Assembly (NCBI GenBank): GCA_031412335.1
Contig: JANOCT010000032.1
Span: forward strand, 1-64,000
Source of the DNA: JBBQYA01 sp031412335
Lineage (GTDB): Bacteria; Bacteroidota; Bacteroidia; Sphingobacteriales; Sphingobacteriaceae
DNA: 64,000 bases
Direction: 5' to 3'
Position 1 is the stretch's first letter; each line of letters begins with the position of its first letter. Shown in pieces: positions 9,462 to 16,819 of this stretch. The notes under the pieces are model-generated. The model had not been told where the DNA came from. It did not search any database and saw only the letters and a program-made list of their open reading frames with translations. The translations under genes were made by a program, and so were the position numbers.

Positions 9462-10511
9462 TTATAATTCACCAAGAGTTGATATTTTTTCGAATTCTGA
9501 TAGATTTACAATCTGATCATACGAATATCTAACAAACATTTTTCTTGAATCGTATTCAGTAAAAGGTTCAATCTTTTCACCAAGTGCCATTTTAATTAAT
9601 GCTTCAGGATGATTTTGACCACAACCAACAGCCAGATAGACCCAAGCAGGAAAACGTGGATTCATTTCCAAAAGGTAATATTCTCCTTCATTTGTTTTAA
9701 TAAACTCAAGTTCACATCCACCTTTCCATTTAGAATTTGCAATCACCCGATTTGTAATTTCAAGTAATTTCTCATCTTCTAATGTAATTCCAGCCCAAGC
9801 TTTTCCTTTATCAGTTATGTAAAGTTTACGCATAGGCACTGCGCCTATACACCTACCCTCACCATCTCCAATAGCTGTAACGTTTACTTCATTTCCGGAT
9901 ACAAACTGTTGAATTATAATTGGTAATCCCCATTTTGCACTAATTTTATGAAAATAATTGACTGCCTGTTCTGGAGTTGCTGCAATAGAAGCATCATAAA
10001 ATTTACCTTTTACAACCAATGGATATGTAAATTCTTTATGTAATGACTGAATTTCAAAAGGAGTAAAAATCATTTTACTTTTGGGTACTTTTACTCCATT
10101 ATTTTTACCAAACTCATACAATACAGATTTGTGCCGCGACTCAAATTGCTCTAACGAAGGTAGAAAAGTTGAAATGTTCATTTCATCTTTTAGTTGCTTT
10201 CCTAATTTAATAAAGTTTTGCAACTCTGCATCAAAATTTGGTATAATTACATCTATTTTCTCCTGATGATGAATATAACTAAGTCGCTCCATTAAACTTG
10301 AAATTCCTGAAGATGGTAATGGTATCGAGTAACTTTTATCGACATGATCATGCATATAAAGACCAGGTTCAAGGGTTTCATAACTCAAGCCTATTATTCT
10401 TACATCAAAATATGTGCTTTCTTTTAATGCCCGAATTACAGGAATTCCTGGCCCGGGACTATCGATATTATTTAGCCCCGTAACTGCAACCGTTATTTTC
10501 CGTTTACTCAT
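9462..10511 (-). CDS. ATP-grasp carboxylate-amine ligase
   Basis: 349 residues of the CarB/D-Ala-D-Ala-ligase superfamily. An N-terminal Rossmann-like pre-ATP-grasp region (ITVAVTGLNNIDSPGPGIP) is followed by the ATP-grasp core. Visible parts are the phosphate/adenine lysines in YPLVVKGKFYDA, the hinge region IIQQFVSGNEVNVTAI, and the metal-binding GGCELEFIKTNEG and YYLLEMNPRFPAW, where E and N bind magnesium. Such enzymes activate a carboxylate as acyl phosphate and join it to an amine, forming an amide or peptide bond. The start overlaps the PqqD-like gene by 8 bases. The gene order suggests that the ligase acts on a substrate delivered by the PqqD-like partner, and that the decarboxylase acts before or after it. 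Substrate is not inferable. Confidence 0.85.
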   Translation of the reverse strand: MSKRKITVAVTGLNNIDSPGPGIPVIRALKESTYFDVRIIGLSYETLEPGLYMHDHVDKSYSIPLPSSGISSLMERLSYIHHQEKIDVIIPNFDAELQNFIKLGKQLKDEMNISTFLPSLEQFESRHKSVLYEFGKNNGVKVPKSKMIFTPFEIQSLHKEFTYPLVVKGKFYDASIAATPEQAVNYFHKISAKWGLPIIIQQFVSGNEVNVTAIGDGEGRCIGAVPMRKLYITDKGKAWAGITLEDEKLLEITNRVIANSKWKGGCELEFIKTNEGEYYLLEMNPRFPAWVYLAVGCGQNHPEALIKMALGEKIEPFTEYDSRKMFVRYSYDQIVNLSEFEKISTLGEL

Positions 10512-10761
10512 CTTCTTTTAAAAGCTGGTAACTTTGAAGCATCATTAAAAAATCAACAAGATCTTTATCTAAACCAGATTCATCAACAGTAAATTTATCT
10601 CGTATAATTTTAATTATTTCTTCTTTCTTTTTATTCTCTTTTAAAAGTCTAATGATTTCCAGACCTACATTATTAGTAGAAAAAGAATCGCCTGTACCGG
10701 GATTAAAAATAAATCCCGAGTCACTTATGGCAATATTTGAATTTAGTTGCATAGCATTCAT
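10504..10761 (-). CDS. PqqD-like small protein (peptide-binding winged-helix type)
   Basis: 85 residues. The pattern is an N-terminal beta region (NIAISDSGFIFNPGTGDSFSTN), then NVGLEIIRLLKENKKKEEIIKII and VDFLMMLQSYQLLKE. It fits the PqqD/RiPP-recognition-element family, in which a typical member has LNxTGxxIWxLL followed by two helices and ends with xxxxLxxxGLL. In characterised pathways PqqD-like domains hold the leader of a ribosomal peptide for a modifying enzyme. Here it is translationally coupled to an ATP-grasp ligase. No precursor peptide gene was found in the 76-base gap upstream or between the following genes. The family call rests on pattern only. Confidence 0.65.
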   Translation of the reverse strand: MNAMQLNSNIAISDSGFIFNPGTGDSFSTNNVGLEIIRLLKENKKKEEIIKIIRDKFTVDESGLDKDLVDFLMMLQSYQLLKEDE

Positions 10762-10786
10762 TTAATAGTATACTAAAGTCTAATTT

Positions 10787-10794
10787 CAAAATTA
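10787..10794 (-). promoter_or_regulatory. TAnnTTTG -7 box for the PqqD/ATP-grasp operon
   Basis: On the minus strand this reads TAATTTTG, a perfect Bacteroidota -7 element, 26 bases before the PqqD-like start and inside the gap after the LytTR gene. No convincing -33 TTG was seen. It suggests that the six downstream genes can be transcribed separately from the sensor-regulator pair. Confidence 0.35.
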
Positions 10795-10837
10795 ACTCAT
10801 AAAACTAATCCGGTAAATAGCAGAAAAGTATCGGTGT

Positions 10838-11542
10838 TTAATAAAAAAAGTCAGAAGTATAAGCTTTAAAGAAAGCTTCTTCATATTTACTGCTAATAGG
10901 AATTTGAGCAAATCCCAATTCGATTGTTTTTCCGCGAACAGATTCAATTTTTTTAATTGAAATAATATAAGAACGATGGACTCTGAAAAAATCAGTTGCT
11001 GGTAACTTTTCCGTAATCGCTTTTAATGTTAATAAAGTAAGTATTGGCTTTCTGCCTATTGAATGAATTTTAACATAGTCATCCAGTGTTTCGATAAATA
11101 AAATTTCTGAAAACGGAATTTTAACTAAACTATAATCAGATCTTACAAATAGATGTTCAACGTTATTTGTATTTGTTTGGTGAAGATAATTGTATTGGAT
11201 TTGAGCTTTTTCTACTGCTTGCAAAAATCGATTGAACTCAAATGGCTTTAAAATATAATCTATTGCTTTCAGATTAAAACCTTCAACTGCATATTCACTA
11301 AATGCTGTAGAAAAAATAACCATCACATCATTAGAAATGCTTTTAAAAAAGTCAATCCCAGTTATATTGGGCATTGATATATCTAAAAAAATTAAATCTA
11401 CTGGAAACTTATTTAAATACTTATTTGCCTCTGATGGTTGTGTAAATGTCCTTTGCAATTCAATAAAATCTACCCGCTTACAAAACTCCTGAATTAATTC
11501 AAGTGCTAATGGTTCATCATCTAAAGCAATACATCGAATCAT
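10838..11542 (-). CDS. LytTR-family response regulator
   Basis: 234 residues. The receiver domain (about 1-120) has the acidic pair in ALDDEP, phosphoacceptor D54 in LIFLDISMP, a conserved S/T in IFSTAFSEYAVEGF and K99 in YILKPFEF. The C-terminal LytTR DNA-binding domain (about 135-232) has IPFSEILFIETLDDYVKIH and FFRVHRSYIISIKKI. The protein would bind DNA as a dimer at direct repeats once phosphorylated. Start and stop codons overlap with the upstream sensor kinase by 4 bases, so the two are a pair. It lies 76 bases before the PqqD/ATP-grasp operon on the same strand, so that operon is its most obvious target. Confidence 0.92.
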   Translation of the reverse strand: MIRCIALDDEPLALELIQEFCKRVDFIELQRTFTQPSEANKYLNKFPVDLIFLDISMPNITGIDFFKSISNDVMVIFSTAFSEYAVEGFNLKAIDYILKPFEFNRFLQAVEKAQIQYNYLHQTNTNNVEHLFVRSDYSLVKIPFSEILFIETLDDYVKIHSIGRKPILTLLTLKAITEKLPATDFFRVHRSYIISIKKIESVRGKTIELGFAQIPISSKYEEAFFKAYTSDFFY

Positions 11543-12549
11543 TTTAATTTAATTTTTAAATCAACCCGATACCATTCATTCTGATCTTCTATTTTGAGCA
11601 CATGCATTGCTGGATAGTGTAAATTTAATCGTTGAATTGTGTTTTTCAAACCTAAACCTGAGCCTTCTTGCTGTATAATCTGCTTTTTTACTTTTTTATT
11701 TTCAATAGAAAATTGGAGTTCATTAATTATTAATTCTATTTTAATTTTTATCGTACAATCTTCTTCTGTATTTACTCCATATTTAAAAGCGTTTTCGATG
11801 AACGACATTAGTAGCATTGGAGCAATAGAAAATTCAAGATAGTCGGAAACAATTGAAGTTTCAACCTTTGTTTTTGATGTAAGTCGAAGTCTTTGTAAAT
11901 CAAGATAGCTATTTATATAATCTAGCTCTTTATAAAGTGGAACAAAGTCCTGATTATTTTCGCTTATTACATACCTCATCATATTAGAAAGTTTAACAAT
12001 TGCTTCTGATGTATGATCTGATTTAATAACTGATAAAGTATAAATACTATTTAACGTATTAAACAAAAAATGAGGATTAATTTGCGATTTTAAATAAGAT
12101 ATTTCCGCTTTTATTTTTTCATTTTCAGCTTTTTTCCAGCTATTATAAACTCTAATTCCAGATGATAAAAGCAGAACAATACTAAATCGTAAAAAAAAAC
12201 TAAATAATAATGGGATTGGGATTAATGGCGCATTTGGTGGAGGTGAATTGTATAAATATATAAATAACCAAGCAAAAATAAATGAAGTTAAAAATGTAAT
12301 TAATACCAAATTAATGTAAATAAATCTTTTTCCTTTGAGATAAAAGGCTGGAAATAAATAATAATAATTAAGATAAAAAAATGCAATAAGTAAAACACTT
12401 GTAACATATAAAACAGGAGCAAAATCAGGCTCATGTATGTTTTGGCGCGGTGGAGGAACTGAAGAAAAAAATATATATGGCAGAAATATAAATGCAGTCC
12501 AACCGATTAAATGAAGAAAAAATCTAAGTTGTTTGCTGTTTTTTGACAT
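11539..12549 (-). CDS. LytS/YehU-type sensor histidine kinase
   Basis: 336 residues. Four hydrophobic segments (about 10-28, 45-62, 76-98, 107-130) form a membrane sensor without a large periplasmic domain. The His-kinase domain of PF06580 type follows, with ISYLKSQINPHFLFNTLNSI containing the phosphoacceptor histidine at about 160. A GHKL ATPase part has MSFIENAFKYG (N box) and GSGLGLKNTIQRL (G box). It should phosphorylate the overlapping LytTR regulator. The signal is unknown; the short loops suggest sensing within or next to the membrane, which would suit an envelope or peptidoglycan cue. Confidence 0.92.
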   Translation of the reverse strand: MSKNSKQLRFFLHLIGWTAFIFLPYIFFSSVPPPRQNIHEPDFAPVLYVTSVLLIAFFYLNYYYLFPAFYLKGKRFIYINLVLITFLTSFIFAWLFIYLYNSPPPNAPLIPIPLLFSFFLRFSIVLLLSSGIRVYNSWKKAENEKIKAEISYLKSQINPHFLFNTLNSIYTLSVIKSDHTSEAIVKLSNMMRYVISENNQDFVPLYKELDYINSYLDLQRLRLTSKTKVETSIVSDYLEFSIAPMLLMSFIENAFKYGVNTEEDCTIKIKIELIINELQFSIENKKVKKQIIQQEGSGLGLKNTIQRLNLHYPAMHVLKIEDQNEWYRVDLKIKLK

Positions 12550-12618
12550 AATATAGAAATCCCTACTAAAAAATTAATTTATCTTAAAGCAAAATTCAAA
12601 ACATAATTGATAATTTTT

Positions 12619-13383
12619 CTAATTAAGATTTGCTAATCTTTTAGGCAAATTTGGATGTGAAGAAACTTTTTCTGCAAACCATTTCCAAAAACCTTTTTCA
12701 TAATCAGCATAAGCAATATATTCTTTAACATTCACTTTATTATAAATCTTTTTTCCGGAAGCTAATATTAATAGCCCGTTAGCCGAACCTTCAGGGCTTA
12801 ATAAATTTCCAATATTATCGCAGGTATATTCACACGCTCTAGAATAAGCAGAACCTAAAAAAGGAATAATAGCCGATGGTAAAAGCCAAAGTCTTTTCGT
12901 TATATGATTTCTTTTTACATGGCCTAATTCGTGTCCTAAAACAAAACTTAACTCATTCATACCTTCTTCGTAAGCAAGGTCAAAGATTTCAGAATAAATA
13001 GCGATGTAATTTTTCCCGATAAATTTTGTTGCAAATGCGTTCAATACTCCACCATTTTGAATAATGTAAACTGGAGGAATATCCATGGCTAATTTTTCAC
13101 AATGCTCTTCTAAAATTGAAAAAATAACAGGAAATTGATTTTTTGTTAATCTTACTCCGTTGCCTTGAAGGTAACCAACCATTATCCCTGTTGAAAAAAA
13201 GTAAAAAGCTAAAATCATTAATGCATAAAATAAAATAACTATATATTGAGTTTTAGAACCAGTTGCTACTGATACTGAGTAAATGGCCATTATAATTAGT
13301 AAATAAATTACGATGCTCAATAACAATCGTATTGAAAAATAAAGATTTTCTTTAGGATTTACTTCAAATTTTAATTGATCCAT
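12619..13383 (-). CDS. M48-family membrane metallopeptidase
   Basis: 254 residues. Two membrane segments at about 15-38 and 48-72 are followed by a cytosol- or periplasm-facing gluzincin domain. It has FVLGHELGHVKRNH, the HExxH zinc motif at about 150, and the downstream glutamate in RACEYTCDNIG as third ligand. The family (HtpX/Ste24-like) degrades membrane or secreted proteins in envelope quality control. It is shorter than Ste24 and similar to HtpX-like bacterial forms. It precedes the LytS/LytTR pair by 69 bases on the same strand and may share its transcript. The peptide substrate is unknown. Confidence 0.88.
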   Translation of the reverse strand: MDQLKFEVNPKENLYFSIRLLLSIVIYLLIIMAIYSVSVATGSKTQYIVILFYALMILAFYFFSTGIMVGYLQGNGVRLTKNQFPVIFSILEEHCEKLAMDIPPVYIIQNGGVLNAFATKFIGKNYIAIYSEIFDLAYEEGMNELSFVLGHELGHVKRNHITKRLWLLPSAIIPFLGSAYSRACEYTCDNIGNLLSPEGSANGLLILASGKKIYNKVNVKEYIAYADYEKGFWKWFAEKVSSHPNLPKRLANLN

Positions 13384-13548
13384 TTTGTTTTATATTTTAA
13401 ATTTAATAAATAGGAATATGATGTTAAGTGTAATTTAAGTTGATGCAAACAATATTAACCAAATAATGAATATAACCATTTCAATTTCTAATTTTTCTTT
13501 CATTCATTTTTTAACCCTTATTTTCGTACTCAGTGTTCGATATACTTG

Positions 13549-14724
13549 ATGAATAATTACGATAAGAAAAAACGTTGGAAAATCTATTTGTTGCTTGCAG
13601 CCGCGGCTATTGGTATAGGATCTCTATTTTATACCAATTCTTTAGTTCAGAAACTTTCTATCGAAGAAAAAAAGAAAGCTGAATTGTATGTTAAAAGTAC
13701 CAATCTACTTCTACAAGTCACCGATAGCGATTTCATAATATTTCTTTTTGATGTGCGATCAAACAATGCCGCCGTTCCTGTTATTCAAACAGATGATAAA
13801 GACTCAATCATAAACCATGCTGGATTAGATTCTACCAAAACCCTTATGCAAAATCAAAAAGGAAAAAGGTTCGATCCCGAATATTTCAAATCGCAGTTGA
13901 GTGAAATGAAATCGGAAAAAGAACCGATTGTTTTTGAGCCACAGCCAGGTGTAAAAGAGTACATTTATTACAAAGATTCTGAAACTCTGAATCGTTTAAG
14001 ATACTATCCATACGTTCAGCTTTTTGTGATTGCGCTTTTCCTGTTCGCCGCATACTTAGCATTTTCATCCTCTAGAAAAGCAGAACAAAATCAGGTTTGG
14101 GTAGGTATGAGCAAAGAAACTGCACATCAATTAGGAACTCCTATTTCTTCCTTATTAGCCTGGATAGAATTATTGAAAGATAAATTAAACGATGAAAATG
14201 ATCCACTGATTGCTGAAATGCAAAACGATGTAAAGCGGTTGGAATTAATAACTGATCGTTTTTCAAAAATCGGTTCTGCACCTGTTCTTTCAGATCATAT
14301 AGTAATTGAGGTAATTCAGAACTACGTAGATTACTTGAAAAAAAGAACCTCCAATAAAATTGTTTTTGAAGTAATTGGTGAGGCGCACACCGCCAAATTG
14401 AATATTCCATTATTTGACTGGGTAATAGAAAATTTATGTAAAAACGCTATCAATGCAATTGGAACCGCTGGAAAAATCACTATTAAAGTAACGAAAAATG
14501 CTAAAAGCCAAGTGTTGATTGATTTTATGGATACAGGCTCAGGAATTCCTAAATCTAAATTTGAAACAGTTTTCCAACCTGGATACACTACCAGAAAACG
14601 AGGCTGGGGTTTAGGCTTATCTTTAGTAAAAAGAATAATCGACAATTATCATTCTGGGCATATATTTGTTAAAGAATCAGAAATGGGTAAAGGAACAACC
14701 TTTCGAGTATTATTAAAATCCTAA
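13549..14724 (+). CDS. Membrane sensor histidine kinase
   Basis: 391 residues from the ATG at 13549; a TTG three bases earlier is possible but less likely. TM1 at about 9-28 and TM2 at about 155-173 flank a periplasmic sensor of about 125 residues with no recognised domain. The kinase core follows directly without a HAMP domain. The phosphoacceptor is in MSKETAHQLGTPISSLLAW, the N box is NLCKNAINAIG, and the G boxes are DTGSGIP and RGWGLGLSLVKRI. This HAMP-less HxLGTP form is common in Bacteroidota. No response regulator is adjacent; the following gene overlaps by one base and is DinB-like, so the partner regulator is elsewhere. Confidence 0.9.
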   Translation: MNNYDKKKRWKIYLLLAAAAIGIGSLFYTNSLVQKLSIEEKKKAELYVKSTNLLLQVTDSDFIIFLFDVRSNNAAVPVIQTDDKDSIINHAGLDSTKTLMQNQKGKRFDPEYFKSQLSEMKSEKEPIVFEPQPGVKEYIYYKDSETLNRLRYYPYVQLFVIALFLFAAYLAFSSSRKAEQNQVWVGMSKETAHQLGTPISSLLAWIELLKDKLNDENDPLIAEMQNDVKRLELITDRFSKIGSAPVLSDHIVIEVIQNYVDYLKKRTSNKIVFEVIGEAHTAKLNIPLFDWVIENLCKNAINAIGTAGKITIKVTKNAKSQVLIDFMDTGSGIPKSKFETVFQPGYTTRKRGWGLGLSLVKRIIDNYHSGHIFVKESEMGKGTTFRVLLKS

Positions 14725-15233
14725 TGAATTTTCCAACAGAAAAAGAATATCCGTCATTTTATTCCAATTATCTAAAAACCTTACCTAAAGGTGATTTCAG
14801 GATAGTTTTTGAACAAGTTTCAGATTTAATTCCATTATTTTTTGAAAAAGTTGACGAGGAAAAATCACAATATCGATATCTGCCTGAAAAATGGAGTATC
14901 CGCGAAGTAGTTTCACATTTGATAGAAGTTGAAAGAGTATTTGCCTATCGTGCATTAGTGTTTTCAAGAAATGATCAAACTCAACTACCCGGATTTGATG
15001 AAGATAATTATATAAAAAATGGGTTTGCTCACCATATTCAATTGTCTGATTTGCTAAAAGAGCTCGTTGAAACCCGAAAAAGCACATTGCTCATGCTTAA
15101 TAATATGCCCAATGATTTCTTGTTAAGAATGGGTAATGCAAATAACAATCAAATAAGCGTAAACGCAATTTTTCACATAATTGCTGCGCACCAACTTCAT
15201 CACTTTAACGTTATTAGCGAACGATATTTGTAA
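14724..15233 (+). CDS. DinB-family protein
   Basis: 169 residues. It matches the DinB four-helix bundle: PEKWSIREVVSHLIEVERVFAYRAL in the first half, where WSIREVVxHL is the family signature, and a C-terminal IFHIIAAHQLHHFNVI. The metal-binding histidines are H in VVSHL and the late HQLHH pair. Members are metal-dependent, often thiol S-transferase-like (bacillithiol or mycothiol) or of unknown activity, and cytosolic. The start ATG overlaps the kinase stop (TAATG), so translation is coupled. The molecular role is not known. Confidence 0.85.
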   Translation: MNFPTEKEYPSFYSNYLKTLPKGDFRIVFEQVSDLIPLFFEKVDEEKSQYRYLPEKWSIREVVSHLIEVERVFAYRALVFSRNDQTQLPGFDEDNYIKNGFAHHIQLSDLLKELVETRKSTLLMLNNMPNDFLLRMGNANNNQISVNAIFHIIAAHQLHHFNVISERYL

Positions 15234-15257
15234 ATAATTTTATCAATAATAAATAAT

Positions 15258-15854
15258 ATGAAACCAGTAAAAATAATTTGTCTAATTGCTATCTGCAGTT
15301 TTGTCATAGTTGCTTGCAATCAAAAAAAACAAACTTCCGAAAATGAAGAAACTACAGAAGAAACGATCAAAATAAATGTAGTAAAATTAAAGCCTTCTAT
15401 TGAATCTTCAGATGCGTTTAAAAATAATATAAGTGTTATTTTCAATGGTTATTTGACCATTAAAAATCAATTAGTAGAAAGCAATCTAGATAAGGTAAGA
15501 GAAGCTGTGAGCAAACTTCAAAAAGATATGAACGGCAACACGGAACTTGAAGCTACCGAAACTAACGACAGTTATATAAGTGCTAGTTTAAGCATTAACA
15601 GCACATTATCATCCATAATAGATGCAAAAGACTTGGAACAGCAACGTACATATTTCAAAACACTTACCGCTCAAGTTGAGGAATTAATCAAGAAATTTGG
15701 TATAAATGATGCAACAGTTTATCAACAATATTGCCCGATGGCATTTAATAACACTGGAGCTAGCTGGTTAAGCAAAGAAGAGGAAATTAAGAATCCTTAT
15801 TTTGGAGATCAAATGCTTGAATGTGGAGAAGTACAAACTGCCTACACCTTTTAA
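15258..15854 (+). CDS. DUF3347-type lipoprotein
   Basis: 198 residues. The signal peptide has a lipobox FVIVAC with the lipidated cysteine at residue 20, then a charged linker and a helical domain. The end has the family hallmark QYCPMAFNNTGASWLSKEEEIKNPYFG followed by MLECG. DUF3347 proteins often accompany heavy-metal efflux systems in Bacteroidota, and the conserved YCPM...C residues may bind copper. No efflux genes lie next to it here. It should be anchored in the inner or outer membrane, facing the periplasm. It starts 24 bases after the DinB-like gene. Confidence 0.85.
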   Translation: MKPVKIICLIAICSFVIVACNQKKQTSENEETTEETIKINVVKLKPSIESSDAFKNNISVIFNGYLTIKNQLVESNLDKVREAVSKLQKDMNGNTELEATETNDSYISASLSINSTLSSIIDAKDLEQQRTYFKTLTAQVEELIKKFGINDATVYQQYCPMAFNNTGASWLSKEEEIKNPYFGDQMLECGEVQTAYTF

Positions 15855-15856
15855 TA

Positions 15857-16297
15857 ATGGATAGTATTTGGAAAAAAACTGCTAGTATTTCTGACCTAAA
15901 TAATTCGGGAAAAGGTACTATGGGTGAATGGTTAGGCTTTTAATTCAAAGAAATAGGAAGTGATTATTTAATAGCAACTTTACCTGTAGATCATAGAACC
16001 AAACAACCTTATGGTATTTTGCATGGCGGAGCCTCGGTAGTTCTTGCAGAAACCCTAGGTAGCGTTGCCTCTAATCTTTGTATTAGCGAAAACAAGCGAT
16101 CAGTCGGGCTAGAAGTAAATGCCAATCATTTACGTCCTGTAATGTCAGGTTTCGTCACCGGAATTTGCAAACCTCTTGCGATTGGTTCCAAAGTTCATGT
16201 TTGGGAAATTAGGATTACCAACGAAAAAGAAAAATTATCCTGTATCTGTAGACTTACAGTTGCAATAATCGATGCAGAAGATCTCAAAAAAGTATAA
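15857..16297 (+). pseudogene. menI: Hotdog thioesterase (MenI/PaaI-like) interrupted by an in-frame TAA
   Basis: The frame opened by the ATG at 15857 reads MDSIWKKTASISDLNNSGKG, then GEWLGF, a TAA at 15941-15943 (codon 29), then FKEIGSDYLIATLPVDHRTK and on to the true stop at 16297. It keeps the hotdog motifs LHGGASVVLAETLGS and the C-terminal SKVHVWEIRI. Related enzymes have a glutamate or similar residue at the stop, so one G-to-T change (GAA to TAA) explains it. No ATG lies between the stop and the HGG motif, so restart is unlikely. The intact family hydrolyses 1,4-dihydroxy-2-naphthoyl-CoA in menaquinone synthesis or other acyl-CoAs. It is either a recent pseudogene or a base-call error. 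It follows the DUF3347 gene by two bases. Confidence 0.8.
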
Positions 16298-16361
16298 TTA
16301 TTAATAAAAGTTGAAACAAATTTTTCATCAGCCGTATAAAGGTTTATAAAACACTTAATTG

Positions 16362-16487
16362 ATGAAAAAAACTATACTATTTTTCTTTTTAATAGCCATT
16401 TTAATTGGTTCACTTTCTTCTTGCAGAGGAGTTCGAGATATGAACGGAATTAGAAAAACACCGGTTAAAGGTGGTGGATGGATGTAA
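16362..16487 (+). CDS. Small lipoprotein, 41 residues
   Basis: The ATG at 16362 opens MKKTILFFFLIAILIGSLSS followed by C21 and a short basic tail RGVRDMNGIRKTPVKGGGWM. The lipobox LSSC after a hydrophobic core is a clear lipoprotein signal, leaving a mature peptide of 21 residues. Short lipoproteins with such tails are frequent and usually unannotated in Bacteroidota. A strong terminator follows directly, which supports a real transcript. Function unknown. Confidence 0.65.
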   Translation: MKKTILFFFLIAILIGSLSSCRGVRDMNGIRKTPVKGGGWM

Positions 16488-16513
16488 AAATTATTAATTT
16501 CTGGTATTTGTAA

Positions 16514-16560
16514 AAATCTAAATTATGCTTTAGTCTTAAAGTTAATTTAGATTTTTTTTT
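16514..16560 (+). terminator. Rho-independent terminator after the small lipoprotein
   Basis: AAATCTAAATTA (16514-16525) pairs with TAATTTAGATTT (16543-16554), with a 17-base loop and a run of T to 16560. Confidence 0.8.
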
Positions 16561-16561
16561 A

Positions 16562-16744
16562 ATGATGAATTTGAAAGAGCAATTCAAATCAACTATTTCC
16601 CCGGGCTCTACACTGTAATTTTTTTGTCCAAAACCCTTTCTCTACGAAAAAGAATACCATTTCGATCCCTTTCGCAAGCAAGTTTACGATTTCAACGAAT
16701 CAGAAAAGAAATTGTCTTTATTGAATAGTAATTTCCATTTCTAG
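16562..16744 (+). other. Gene-poor stretch with a 60-codon frame broken by one TAA
   Basis: From the ATG at 16562 the frame reads MMNLKEQFKSTISPGSTL, then a TAA at 16616-16618, and continues in the same frame with FFCPKPFLYEKEYHFDPF... to a TAG at 16742. The second part has a coding-like composition, but I recognise no family. It may be a decayed small gene or simple chance. The remaining bases to 16819 hold nothing I can support. Confidence 0.2.
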
Positions 16745-16819
16745 ATTTAATCACATTATTCCCAAAACAAAACCATTATCATTAATATTGCATCTTTAAA
16801 CAAATGCCAAACTGGCCAG

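Noticed and set aside
16619..16741. Isochorismate synthase fragment near the MenI remnant
   Set aside because: Menaquinone genes could be expected beside MenI, but the residues do not match the isochorismate synthase start or motifs.
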